From Streptomyces sp. WAC06614 (lineage in GTDB: Bacteria > Actinomycetota > Actinomycetes > Streptomycetales > Streptomycetaceae): 33,986 nucleotides of DNA. Within the stretch, counting starts at the first letter, position 1. Each line of letters begins with the position of its first letter. Under the pieces are notes generated by a model, which searched no databases, had not been told where the DNA came from, and was given only the letters and a program-made list of their open reading frames with translations. This document shows positions 1-7,552 of this stretch, in pieces. The position numbers and the translations under genes are program-made. The stretch covers positions 1 through 33,986 of the forward strand of contig NZ_RPRY01000042.1 of assembly GCF_003949795.1 (NCBI RefSeq), read 5' to 3'.

Positions 1-147
1 CCCCTCGTCCCCGAGCGCGCCGCCCCCGGCCACTGGACCGCCTCGGGCGTCCAGCTCCCGCTGGCCGGCGAGTGGCGCATCGATGTGACCGTCCGTACGT
101 CGGACATCGACCAGACGACCGTCCAGAAGACCGTGAAGATCGGCTGA
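1..147 (+). CDS. Copper resistance protein, CopC/CopD-type fusion (3' end only)
   Basis: Frame 1 is open from the first base to a TGA at 145-147 and gives the last 48 residues of a longer protein cut by the window edge. The piece is beta-rich and ends in LAGEWRIDVTVRTSDIDQTT. That fits the C-terminal extracytoplasmic domain found on Streptomyces CopC/CopD copper-transport proteins. The DyP peroxidase GTG follows after 5 bases, so the two are probably co-transcribed. In S. lividans, from memory, the peroxidase DtpA is encoded beside copper-trafficking genes, which supports the call. With only 48 residues the family assignment rests mainly on context. Confidence 0.6.
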   Translation, partial: PLVPERAAPGHWTASGVQLPLAGEWRIDVTVRTSDIDQTTVQKTVKIG

Positions 148-152
148 ACAGC

Positions 153-1433
153 GTGACCGAGAGCACCCCCGACATCGAGATCTCCCGACGCCGCCTGCTG
201 GGCACCGTCGGCGCCGCGGGCGCCGCCGGGCTGGCTCTCGGCGCCACCGGCGGCGCCCTGGTGCAGTCCGCCGTCTCCGACGGGACGGCCCCGGCAGGGG
301 GTACGGGCGCCCCCGGCGCCCTGACCTCGCTCGGGGCCACCCAGGTGGCCTTCCACGGCGCCCGGCAGGCCGGGATCACCACCCCGCTGCAGGCCAAGGG
401 GCATGTGGTCGCCTTCGACCTGGCGCCCGGTGCCGGGCGGGCGGAGGCCGTCGCCCTGATGCGCCGCTGGTCGGAGACCGCCCGCCGGCTGATGGCCGGG
501 GAGACCGCGCCGACGGCCGACACGGGGGTCGCGCTCGACGCCGGTCCGAGCTCCCTGACCGTCACCTTCGGCTTCGGTCACTCCTTCTTCGACCGCACCG
601 GCCTGGTCGCACGCCGCCCGGTCGCCCTGGATCCGCTGCCGGACTTCTCCGCCGACCGGCTCGACCCCCGGCGCAGCAACGGCGACCTGTGGATCCAGAT
701 CGGCGCCGACGACGGGCTGGTGGCCTTCCACGCCCTGCGTGCGCTGCAGAAGGACGCCGGGGACGCCGCCCGGGTGCGCTGGCAGATGAACGGTTTCAAC
801 CGCTCCCCCGGCGCCACCGCCCGGCCCATGACCGCCCGCAACCTGATGGGCCAGGTCGACGGGACGGGCAATCCCAAGCCGTCCGATCCCGACTTCGACA
901 AGCGGATCTTCGTGCCCGGCAGCGGCCCCGGCCCCGCCGAGCACGCCTGGATGGGCGGGGGCTCGTACGCCGTGGTCCGGCGCATCCGGATGCTGCTCGA
1001 CGACTGGGACAAGCAGTCGCTGGAGAAGCAGGAACAGGTCATCGGGCGCCGCAAGGCCGACGGCGCGCCGCTGACCGGGGGCACCGAGACCACCGAGCTG
1101 GACCTCGACCGGATCGGCCCGGACGGCAGGACGGTGATCCCCGCCAACGCCCACGCGCGGATCTCGGCGCCCGAGCAGAACGGTGGGGCGGCCATGCTGC
1201 GGCGGCCGTTCTCGTACCACGACGGGATCGGCGAGGACGGGACCCCGGACGCGGGGCTGCTCTTCATCTGCTGGCAGGCCGACCCGCTGCGGGGTTTCGT
1301 ACCCGTACAGCGCAAGCTCGACCGGGGGGACGCGCTGTCGGAGTTCGTCCGGCACGAGGCCAGTGGCCTGTATGCGGTGCCGCCCGGCCCGCGGCCCGGT
1401 GAATACGTCGGCGCACACCTGCTCGAAGGATGA
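153..1433 (+). CDS. dtpA: Tat-exported dye-decolorizing (DyP-type) heme peroxidase, DtpA-like
   Basis: Heme peroxidase of 426 residues that oxidises substrates with H2O2 outside the cytoplasmic membrane. The GTG at 153 is chosen because it puts a twin-arginine signal at the N terminus: SRRRLLG at residues 11-17, then an Ala/Gly-rich hydrophobic stretch to about residue 41. The open frame extends further up to 72, but that part overlaps the preceding gene and is not protein-like. The DyP signature GQVDG is at 233-237, with the distal catalytic Asp at 236. The likely proximal heme His is 334 (ANAHARISAP) and the distal Arg is 350 or 351 (RRPFSYHDG). There is no strong Shine-Dalgarno sequence and the gap to the upstream stop is 5 bases, so translation is probably coupled. 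In S. lividans, DtpA acts with the radical copper oxidase GlxA; the adjacent copper gene fits that setting. Confidence 0.9.
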   Translation: MTESTPDIEISRRRLLGTVGAAGAAGLALGATGGALVQSAVSDGTAPAGGTGAPGALTSLGATQVAFHGARQAGITTPLQAKGHVVAFDLAPGAGRAEAVALMRRWSETARRLMAGETAPTADTGVALDAGPSSLTVTFGFGHSFFDRTGLVARRPVALDPLPDFSADRLDPRRSNGDLWIQIGADDGLVAFHALRALQKDAGDAARVRWQMNGFNRSPGATARPMTARNLMGQVDGTGNPKPSDPDFDKRIFVPGSGPGPAEHAWMGGGSYAVVRRIRMLLDDWDKQSLEKQEQVIGRRKADGAPLTGGTETTELDLDRIGPDGRTVIPANAHARISAPEQNGGAAMLRRPFSYHDGIGEDGTPDAGLLFICWQADPLRGFVPVQRKLDRGDALSEFVRHEASGLYAVPPGPRPGEYVGAHLLEG

Positions 1434-1463
1434 ACAGCACCGCGAAACGGCCCCCCGCGGCAT

Positions 1464-1475
1464 TAGGCTGACCGC
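1464..1475 (+). promoter_or_regulatory. -10 element for a probably leaderless pheA transcript
   Basis: TAGGCT (1464-1469) ends 6 bases before the pheA ATG at 1476. No Shine-Dalgarno sequence lies between them. A start point 6-7 bases after the -10 would coincide with the start codon, the arrangement of leaderless Streptomyces mRNAs. I see no convincing -35. Confidence 0.5.
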
Positions 1476-2411
1476 ATGTCGGCCACCCGTTTCACCTATC
1501 TCGGTCCCGAGGGCACCTTCACCGAGGCCGCCCTGCGCACCCTGCCGGAAGCCGCGACCCGGGAGCTCGTCCCGATGGTCTCGGTGCCGGCCGCCCTGGA
1601 CGCCGTACGCAACGGTGAGGCCGCGGCCGCTCTGGTGCCGATCGAGAACTCGGTGGAGGGCGGGGTCACCGCGACCCTCGACGAGCTGGCCTCGGGCGAG
1701 CCGCTGATGATCTACCGCGAGGTGCTGCTGCCGATCGCGTTCGCCCTGCTGGTGCGGCCCGGGACCGCGCTGTCGGACATCAAGACGGTCACCGGGCACC
1801 CGGTCGCCCAGCCGCAGGTGCGCAACTGGATGCGGGAGAACCTGCCCGACGCCCTGTGGGAGTCGGCGGCCTCCAACGCCGACGGCGCCCGGCTGGTGCA
1901 GGAGGGCCGCTTCGACGCCGCCTTCGCGGGCGAGTTCGCCGCGGCCACCTACGGGCTGACGCCGCTGGTCACCGACATCCACGACGCGGAGAACGCCGAG
2001 ACCCGGTTCGTGCTGGTCGGCCGGCCCGCCCGGCCCGCCGCGCCGACGGGCGCCGACAAGACCTCCGTGGTGGCCTGGCTCGGCGACGACCACCCCGGTG
2101 CGCTGCTGGAGCTGCTGCAGGAGTTCGCCATCCGCGGGGTCAACCTGATGCTGATCCAGTCCCGGCCGACGGGCGCGGGCATCGGCAACTACTGCTTCGC
2201 GATCGACGCCGAGGGCCACATCTCCGACCGCCGGGTCAGCGAGGCCCTGATGGGTCTCAAGCGCACCTGCCCGCAGGTCCGCTTCCTCGGGTCGTACCCG
2301 AGGGCGGGCGTTACTCCCGGTGACGTCCGGCCCGCACGGGCGGGTACCTCGGACGGTGACTTCACGGCGGCCTCCGACTGGCTGACGCGCTGTCTCGACG
2401 GCCGGGGCTGA
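1476..2411 (+). CDS. pheA: Prephenate dehydratase
   Basis: Cytosolic enzyme converting prephenate to phenylpyruvate, the penultimate step of phenylalanine synthesis. The 311-residue length is normal for the stand-alone two-domain form without chorismate mutase. The catalytic domain covers about residues 1-190, with FTYLGPEGTFTE at the N terminus, VPIENSVEGGV around 54-64 and the catalytic TRF motif at 176-178. A C-terminal ACT domain spans about 196-275, with GALLELL at 208-214 and QSRP at 228-231 where ESRP is usual; these motifs bind phenylalanine and give feedback inhibition. A tail of about 35 residues follows. Start ATG 1476 is the first codon after a leaderless-type -10. The HisC-like aminotransferase at 30864-31943 could perform the next step. 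Confidence 0.95.
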   Translation: MSATRFTYLGPEGTFTEAALRTLPEAATRELVPMVSVPAALDAVRNGEAAAALVPIENSVEGGVTATLDELASGEPLMIYREVLLPIAFALLVRPGTALSDIKTVTGHPVAQPQVRNWMRENLPDALWESAASNADGARLVQEGRFDAAFAGEFAAATYGLTPLVTDIHDAENAETRFVLVGRPARPAAPTGADKTSVVAWLGDDHPGALLELLQEFAIRGVNLMLIQSRPTGAGIGNYCFAIDAEGHISDRRVSEALMGLKRTCPQVRFLGSYPRAGVTPGDVRPARAGTSDGDFTAASDWLTRCLDGRG

Positions 2412-2925
2412 GCCCTTCCTGTTGTCCACAGAGTTATCCACAGGACTGGGTGGAGACCTGTGGACTAGTCGACACTTCCGCACGGCAAGGTCGACATATC
2501 GGTCGAGGATTGAGGTTTCGCAAGAGCGAGCGGCAGGTGAACGGTGTCATCCCCGTACCGCCGATCAACTCTTTGGAGCGAGCCATTCCCACCCGAATGA
2601 GTGTGTGAGGTGGGTTTGAACCATGAATCGGTATGCTCTCCCGGCGATCAGGAATGATCGCTTTTCGTGTCCACAGAAGCGGGCCACAGCCTGTGGATAA
2701 GGGGGTGCGCAGCCCCCATTCCTGTGGACAAGCCACTGGTCACAGGGCGCCACCCCCGTCCGGACGGTCCCCTTTCCGGGGAAACGCCCCCCTTTTATTG
2801 ACCGGCGGAGAACGTCCAGTTCCGGCCAGCCTTGAACATTTTTACATTCGCGGCAATTGGGACATAGCGACACGCAGCGTGATATCGGTGTGATCCACCG
2901 AAGCCCCTGCCGGTAGCCTGGAGGG
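2412..2925. other. Gene-free pheA-serS spacer carrying a DnaA-box cluster
   Basis: A 514-base stretch, visibly richer in A+T than its surroundings. Four 9-mers match DnaA boxes exactly: TTGTCCACA at 2422-2430 (+), TTATCCACA at 2434-2442 (+), TTATCCACA at 2692-2700 (-) and TTGTCCACA at 2723-2731 (-). Two degenerate boxes are TAGTCCACA at 2459-2467 (-) and GTGTCCACA at 2667-2675 (+). The perfect boxes form two pairs about 250 bases apart, facing inward. I find no credible gene: the 65-codon open frame from 2422 begins inside a DnaA box and has no recognisable composition. The serS promoter occupies the end. The likely role is DnaA binding or titration rather than being oriC itself, since dnaA and dnaN are absent. 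Confidence 0.75.
2914..2925 (+). promoter_or_regulatory. -10 element for a probably leaderless serS transcript
   Basis: TAGCCT (2914-2919) is followed after 6 bases by the GTG start of serS at 2926. The GGAGGGG between them abuts the start codon, too close for a normal Shine-Dalgarno interaction. A -35 with 17-base spacing would be TGATCC at 2891-2896, a weak match. Confidence 0.45.
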
Positions 2926-4203
2926 GTGATTGACCTTCGGCTGCTCCGTGAAGACCCTGACCGTGTCCGCGCCTCGCAGCGCGCCCGTGGAGAGGACGTC
3001 GGTCTCGTCGACGCACTGCTCTCCGCCGACGAGCGCCGCAGGTCGTCCGGCGTGCGCTTCGACGAGCTGCGCAACGAGCAGAAGACCCTCGGCAAGCTGA
3101 TCCCCAAGGCCACTCCCGAGGAGCGCGCCGAGCTCCTGCGCCGTGCCGAGCAGCTGAAGGCCGACGTGAAGGCGGCCGAGGCCGAGCAGAACGAGGCCGA
3201 CGAGGCGGCCCGCGGGCTGCTGCTCCAGCTGGGCAACATCGTCCACCCCGACGTGCCGGTCGGCGGCGAGGAGGACTTCGCCGTCCTGGAGACGCACGGC
3301 ACGATCCGTGACTTCGCGGCCGAGGGCTTCGAGCCCCGCGACCACCTGGAGCTCGGCGAGCTGCTGGGCGCCATCGACGTCGAGCGCGGCGCCAAGGTCT
3401 CCGGCTCTCGTTTCTACTACCTCACCGGCGTCGGCGCGCTGCTGGAGCTGGCCCTGGTCAACGCGGCCATCGCGCAGGCCACCGAGGCGGGCTTCATCCC
3501 GATGCTCACCCCCGCGCTGGTCCGCCCGCGCGCCATGGAGGGCACCGGCTTCCTCGGCCAGGCCGCCGAGAACGTCTACCACCTGGAGAAGGACGACTTC
3601 TACCTGGTCGGCACCTCCGAGGTCCCGCTCGCGGCGTACCACATGGACGAGATCATCGACGCCGAGAAGCTGCCGCTGCGCTACGCCGGCTTCTCCCCGT
3701 GCTTCCGCCGCGAGGCCGGCACGTACGGCAAGGACACCCGCGGCATCTTCCGGGTCCACCAGTTCGACAAGGTCGAGATGTTCTCGTACGTCGCTCCGGA
3801 CGACGCCGAGGCCGAGCACCAGCGCCTGCTGGCCTGGGAGAAGCAGTGGCTGAACTCCCTGGAGCTGCCGTTCCAGGTGATCGACGTCGCCACCGGTGAC
3901 CTCGGCGCCTCCGCCTCCCGCAAGTTCGACTGCGAGGCGTGGATCCCCACCCAGGGCAAGTACCGCGAGCTGACCTCCGCCTCGAACTGTGACGGCTTCC
4001 AGGCTCGCCGCCTGTCCGTCCGCTACCGCGACGGCAAGAAGACCCAGCCGCTGGCGACGCTGAACGGCACCCTGTGCGCCGTCCCGCGCACCATCGTGGC
4101 GCTGCTGGAGAACCACCAGCAGGCCGACGGCTCGGTCCGGGTGCCCGCGGTGCTCCGTCCGTACCTGGGCGGCCGCGAGGTGCTGGAGCCGATCGCCAAG
4201 TGA
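2926..4203 (+). CDS. serS: Seryl-tRNA synthetase
   Basis: Class II aminoacyl-tRNA synthetase that charges tRNA-Ser (and tRNA-Sec where present) with serine in the cytosol. The 425 residues match the family. The N-terminal tRNA-binding helical hairpin lies at about residues 28-100 (charged, heptad-like, with [17 protein letters not shown]). The catalytic core follows: TSE at 230-232 in the serine pocket, motif 2 around 254-285 ([14 protein letters not shown] then HQFDKVEMF), and motif 3 around 380-412 ([19 protein letters not shown]). GTG 2926 gives the canonical [12 protein letters not shown] start. The downstream HAD gene overlaps by 4 bases, so the pair forms an operon that ends at the terminator at 5024-5081. 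Confidence 0.98.
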   Translation: MIDLRLLREDPDRVRASQRARGEDVGLVDALLSADERRRSSGVRFDELRNEQKTLGKLIPKATPEERAELLRRAEQLKADVKAAEAEQNEADEAARGLLLQLGNIVHPDVPVGGEEDFAVLETHGTIRDFAAEGFEPRDHLELGELLGAIDVERGAKVSGSRFYYLTGVGALLELALVNAAIAQATEAGFIPMLTPALVRPRAMEGTGFLGQAAENVYHLEKDDFYLVGTSEVPLAAYHMDEIIDAEKLPLRYAGFSPCFRREAGTYGKDTRGIFRVHQFDKVEMFSYVAPDDAEAEHQRLLAWEKQWLNSLELPFQVIDVATGDLGASASRKFDCEAWIPTQGKYRELTSASNCDGFQARRLSVRYRDGKKTQPLATLNGTLCAVPRTIVALLENHQQADGSVRVPAVLRPYLGGREVLEPIAK

Positions 4204-5012
4204 GCCACGCCCCCTTCCCGTACAAGCTGGTCGCGACGGATCTCGACGGCACGCTGCTGCGTTCCGACGACACCGTCTCGGAGCGGACCCGGGAGGCGCT
4301 CGCCGCGGTCACCGCGGCGGGTGCCCTGCACATCATCGTCACCGGCCGCTCGGTGCCGTGGACCCGCAAGGTGCTGGACGACCTCGGCTACCAGGGCCTG
4401 GCGGTCTGCGGGCAGGGGGCACAGCTCTACGACGCGGGCGCGCACAAGCTGCTCACCTCGGTGACCCTGGACCGGCAGCTGGCCGGGCTGGCGCTGGCCA
4501 AGATCGAGGCCGAGGTGGGCCCCCTGGCGCTGGCGGCCAGCCGCGACGGGGTGGACGGCGCGGTGCTGTTCGGGCCCGGCTACCGGGTCCAGGAGGGACT
4601 GCCGGCGGTCTACCTCAAGGACACCACCGAGGTCTGGACGGCCCCGCTGAACAAGCTCTACGTCCAGCACCCCGAGCTCGATGACGACGCGCTCGTGCAG
4701 GTGGCCCGGAACACCGTGGGCAGCCTCGTCGACGTGGTGATGGCCGGGCCGGGGATAGTGGAGATCCTGCCGCTGGGGCTGAGCAAGGCGACCGGCTTGT
4801 CGCTGGCCGCGCGCCGGCTCAAGGTGAAGGCCGCGGAGACGATCGCCTTCGGCGACATGCCCAACGACATCCCCATGTTCGGCTGGGCCGCGCACGGTGT
4901 GGCCATGGCCAACGCCCATGCCGATCTGAAGGCCGTGGCCGACGAGGTGACGACCTCCCACGAGGAGGACGGCATCGCGGTGGTGCTGGAGCGCCTGCTC
5001 GGCGCCGCCTAG
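4200..5012 (+). CDS. HAD-superfamily (Cof/IIB-type) hydrolase coupled to serS
   Basis: Predicted Mg2+-dependent phosphatase of 270 residues, probably acting on sugar phosphates or other small phosphate esters; the substrate cannot be read from sequence. Motif I is DLDGT with nucleophile Asp14 and Asp16. Motif II is IIVTGRS, motif III the Lys in [14 protein letters not shown], and motif [14 protein letters not shown] with the metal-binding Asp pair. The C2-type cap sits between motifs II and III, as in Cof proteins. The start GTG 4200-4202 overlaps the serS stop (GTGA) and leads directly into [17 protein letters not shown]; upstream extensions run inside serS and are not credible. A related protein lies at 21397-22260. 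Confidence 0.88.
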   Translation: MSHAPFPYKLVATDLDGTLLRSDDTVSERTREALAAVTAAGALHIIVTGRSVPWTRKVLDDLGYQGLAVCGQGAQLYDAGAHKLLTSVTLDRQLAGLALAKIEAEVGPLALAASRDGVDGAVLFGPGYRVQEGLPAVYLKDTTEVWTAPLNKLYVQHPELDDDALVQVARNTVGSLVDVVMAGPGIVEILPLGLSKATGLSLAARRLKVKAAETIAFGDMPNDIPMFGWAAHGVAMANAHADLKAVADEVTTSHEEDGIAVVLERLLGAA

Positions 5013-5023
5013 CAGTGCTCGGG

Positions 5024-5081
5024 AGGTCCGGGACAGCCCGCGCCGTACGGCGCGCTCGAAGTGGCTGCCCCGGACCTTTTG
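5024..5081 (+). terminator. Intrinsic terminator of the serS-HAD operon
   Basis: A 15-base arm at 5024-5038 (AGGTCCGGGACAGCC) pairs with 5063-5077 with one mismatch and is followed by TTTT at 5077-5080. Inside the loop is a perfect 16-base palindrome, CGCGCCGTACGGCGCG (5039-5054), which extends the hairpin. It begins 11 bases after the HAD stop codon. It is one of the few hairpins here with a real T run. Confidence 0.85.
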
Positions 5082-5179
5082 TTGCTCCCCGCGAGATCCA
5101 CTGTGCCTCCGCCCCCGGTCCCGTACCAGTGAATTTCGGTGCAACAGCCGTGCATCCGGCGCCACGGGCGTTCCACGGC

Positions 5180-5815
5180 TCATGTTTCACGTGAAACGGG
5201 GTGGCGGGTGAGCGGCCACGCCAGGAGACCGACGGCCAGGGAGATCGCATGGCCGAGGTCGGTGAAGCTGGCACCGGTGAGCAGCGGAACCCCGAAGAAC
5301 GCGACGGCGCCGGCGAGGTAGAGCCAGCGCCAGGGCCCGGGGAGCCGGTAGGTGAGGACGCCGATCGAGGCGGCGAGGCCGTAGCTGACGCCGATGTCGA
5401 CGACATGGACCATGCTGCGGGGGGCGCGGTGGTCCTGGATGGCCATGAGGACCACCCGCTGGCTGATCAAGGTGGCCGTGACATGGGCGGTCGCGACGAT
5501 CAGCAGCCAGCGCAGGGTGCCCAGCCAGCGTTCGACGGGGGCGTGGAAGGCCTCGAAGAGCACCGCGTACAGCGGGAGGGAGGCCGGGTTCTCGATCCAG
5601 AAGGCGCTGCTGAGCAGGGCCCGGAACGGGTGGTGGTTCAGCTCGTGGATGTTGCTGCTGTTGCGGTGCAGCAGGACGTGTTCGACCCGGTCCGGAGCGA
5701 TGACCACGATGAGGCTGGTGATCGCGATGATCAGCAGCCATATGTGCGTACCGGGCGTGGAGCGGATCCACGACCGCAAGGGCCGGGACGGCTCGGGCTC
5801 GGTGTGCGGCAACAT
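5180..5815 (-). CDS. Rhomboid-like integral membrane protein
   Basis: A 211-residue membrane protein with about six hydrophobic segments: near residues 24-40, 66-90, 102-120, 138-156, 162-180 and 187-203. Rhomboid features include NHHPFRALLSSAF near 60-72, GVSYG at 142-146 where rhomboid proteases carry GxSG, and LGHAISLAVG at 188-197 where the catalytic His (His189 here) sits. Ser144 is present but is followed by Tyr instead of Gly, so activity is uncertain; actinobacterial genomes commonly carry such rhomboid-like proteins. The start ATG 5815 has GGAG just one base upstream. The 3' end contains a parS site. The gene lies downstream of, and separated by a long hairpin from, the ABC operon on the same strand. 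No substrate can be inferred. Confidence 0.75.
   Translation of the reverse strand: MLPHTEPEPSRPLRSWIRSTPGTHIWLLIIAITSLIVVIAPDRVEHVLLHRNSSNIHELNHHPFRALLSSAFWIENPASLPLYAVLFEAFHAPVERWLGTLRWLLIVATAHVTATLISQRVVLMAIQDHRAPRSMVHVVDIGVSYGLAASIGVLTYRLPGPWRWLYLAGAVAFFGVPLLTGASFTDLGHAISLAVGLLAWPLTRHPVSRET
5184..5197. other. parS: parS site (ParB-binding centromere sequence)
   Basis: GTTTCACGTGAAAC is a perfect 14-base palindrome identical to the Streptomyces parS consensus. It lies inside the coding end of the rhomboid-like gene, where it encodes the last residues Val-Ser-Arg-Glu-Thr. ParB loading at such sites near oriC organises chromosome segregation during sporulation. An identical site is at 27733-27746. 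Confidence 0.92.
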
Positions 5816-5829
5816 GCTCCGATCATCAC

Positions 5830-5885
5830 CCGTGACACGGCTGCCCCGCCTGGCCGGTGGGCCGGGCGGGGCAGCCGTGTCACGG
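5830..5885 (-). terminator. Perfect 21-bp hairpin after the ABC operon
   Basis: The arms 5830-5850 and 5865-5885 are exact reverse complements over 21 bases. The loop holds a second GGCC/GGCC stem (5852-5855 with 5860-5863). It lies between the stop of the last ABC permease (5906) and the start of the rhomboid-like gene (5815), both on the minus strand. No T run follows, as is common for hairpin terminators in high-G+C actinobacteria. An alternative is an mRNA-stabilising or attenuating structure in the leader of the rhomboid-like gene. Confidence 0.7.
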
Positions 5886-5905
5886 TGAGCCGGGAGGCCG
5901 GGCGG

Positions 5906-6625
5906 TCACTCCTCCCCGGCCAGGGTGAGGCTGCGCAGCCGCTGGCCGGCGTAGACGGTGGCGCCGACGGTGACCACGAGGAGCAGGACCACCGCGGTGG
6001 GCATGCCGACCGCGGAGTCGACGTAGCCCTGCCCGGCGACCTTCTCGGCCAGGGTGAGGGACCACTGCTGGACGCTGAGGGTCTTGGCGCCGTCGACCAG
6101 GCTGCCGAAGAGCGACTCCCAGATCAGGGCGTAGACCAGGCCGAAGACGACCGCGTGCCGGCTGACGGTGCCCAGCAGCAGGAACAGCGCGCTGTAGGCG
6201 ATCGAGGCGACGAGCGCGGCGATCATGTAGGCGATGGCGATGTTCTGGCCGTTGCCGTTGAGGATGAAGCCGGCGATCAGCGTGGGGATCGCGGAGAACG
6301 CCATGGTGACGGCGATGGCGACGATCAGCTTGGTCATGATGATCGTGGGCCGCTTCACCGGTTTGGCGAGCAGGTACACGATCGAGCCGTCGTCGATCTC
6401 CGGTCCGATGGCTCCGGTACCGGCGATGACCCCGATCAGCGGGACCATCGTGGCCAGGGCGAACCCGCCGAGCAGATCGGCGGCGACCTTGTCGTCGACC
6501 CCGGTGAGCAGGCGGACGGCCAGCGAGATGGCGAGGAGCAGGGCCGGCAGCGCGAAGAGGATCAGCGCGCGACGACGGCCGAGCAGGGCCCGGTAGGTGA
6601 GCCGGGCGACGGTGGGGTTGTACAT
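5906..6625 (-). CDS. ABC-2 type transporter permease (module 2)
   Basis: A 239-residue membrane subunit with about six hydrophobic segments. The first is ALILFALPALLLAISLAV near residues 19-36 and the last is near 209-225. The conserved ABC-2 stretch GPEIDDGSIVYLLAKPVKR occurs where such permeases couple to their ATPase. AAGGAG lies 9 bases before ATG 6625, a good ribosome site. It is the last gene of a four-gene minus-strand operon and follows its partner ATPase after a 15-base gap. The exporter substrate is unknown; nothing nearby suggests a lantibiotic or drug. Confidence 0.85.
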   Translation of the reverse strand: MYNPTVARLTYRALLGRRRALILFALPALLLAISLAVRLLTGVDDKVAADLLGGFALATMVPLIGVIAGTGAIGPEIDDGSIVYLLAKPVKRPTIIMTKLIVAIAVTMAFSAIPTLIAGFILNGNGQNIAIAYMIAALVASIAYSALFLLLGTVSRHAVVFGLVYALIWESLFGSLVDGAKTLSVQQWSLTLAEKVAGQGYVDSAVGMPTAVVLLLVVTVGATVYAGQRLRSLTLAGEE

Positions 6626-6640
6626 GGGTGCCAGCTCCTT

Positions 6641-7552
6641 TCAGGCCGTGACGAGGTAGGAGAAGACGGATTCGAGGGACTCGTCCGACGGGGAGACGGT
6701 CAGCAGCCGGATGCCGTGCGCCCGGGCGACCTGGGGCAGCAGCTCGGTGAACCGCCCGAAGTCGACGGCCTGGATGCGCAGCGCGCCCTCCTTGTGGTCG
6801 ACCTCGATGCCGGCCGTGGAGGGGTCGGCGATCAGGGCCGCGGCGAGCGCCCGGTCGTCGGAGGACCGGATCAGGTAGCGGTGCGGGCGGTCGGTCATCA
6901 GGCGGCGGATCTTGCGGAAGTCGCCGGAGGCGGCGTGCCGGCCGGCGACGATCACCTCGATGTGCGAGGCGAGCTGCTCGACCTCCTCCAGGATGTGCGA
7001 GGAGAACAGCACGGTCCGGCCGTCGGCGCCCATCCGGCGCAGCAGGTCCATCAGCTGCATGCGCTGGCGCGGGTCCATGCCGTTGAACGGCTCGTCGAGC
7101 AGCAGCACCGAGGGGTCGTGGACCAGGGCGGAGGCCATCTTCACGCGCTGGCGCATGCCCTTGGAGTACGTGGCGATCTTGCGGTCCTGGGCGTACTCCA
7201 TCTCGACGGTGGCCAGCGCCCGCTGGGCGGCGGCGTCGTCGAGGCCGTGCAGCTCGGCGTTGGCGACCACGAACTCCCGTCCGGTGAGGAAGTCGTACAT
7301 GGCTTCGCGCTCGGGCACGACGCCGATGTGCCGGTAGACGTCCTCGTTGCGCCAGATCGGCGCGCCGTCGAGGGTGACGGTGCCGGTGGAGGGGGCGAGG
7401 AAGCCGCCCATCATGTTGATGAGGGTGGACTTGCCCGCGCCGTTGGGGCCCAGCAGTCCGGTGACGCCGGGACCGATGCGCATGGTCACGTCGTTGACGG
7501 CAACGACGTTCCCGAACCAGCGGGAGGTGTGGTCGATGTCGATGACGGTCAC
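6641..7552 (-). CDS. ABC transporter ATP-binding protein (module 2)
   Basis: A 303-residue ATPase that should energise the permease encoded just downstream. Walker A is GPNGAGKST at 35-43, the signature SKGMRQR around 130-136, Walker B VLLLDEPFNGMD around 149-160, and the switch His lies in LFSSHILEE. A C-terminal domain of about 80 residues is typical of ABC-2 exporter ATPases. The start is GTG 7552 because it overlaps the preceding stop in a GTGA (7549-7552) and yields VTVIDIDHTSRWFG, which parallels the N terminus of the module 1 ATPase. The longer open frame to 7741 lies inside the permease gene. Confidence 0.9.
   Translation of the reverse strand: MTVIDIDHTSRWFGNVVAVNDVTMRIGPGVTGLLGPNGAGKSTLINMMGGFLAPSTGTVTLDGAPIWRNEDVYRHIGVVPEREAMYDFLTGREFVVANAELHGLDDAAAQRALATVEMEYAQDRKIATYSKGMRQRVKMASALVHDPSVLLLDEPFNGMDPRQRMQLMDLLRRMGADGRTVLFSSHILEEVEQLASHIEVIVAGRHAASGDFRKIRRLMTDRPHRYLIRSSDDRALAAALIADPSTAGIEVDHKEGALRIQAVDFGRFTELLPQVARAHGIRLLTVSPSDESLESVFSYLVTA

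Noticed and set aside
2422..2619. 65-codon open frame after pheA
   Set aside because: It starts inside a DnaA box, lacks a Shine-Dalgarno sequence and shows no codon bias or recognisable motif.
2412..2925. oriC
   Set aside because: Only about six DnaA boxes are present; Streptomyces oriC has many more and lies beside dnaA and dnaN, which are absent.
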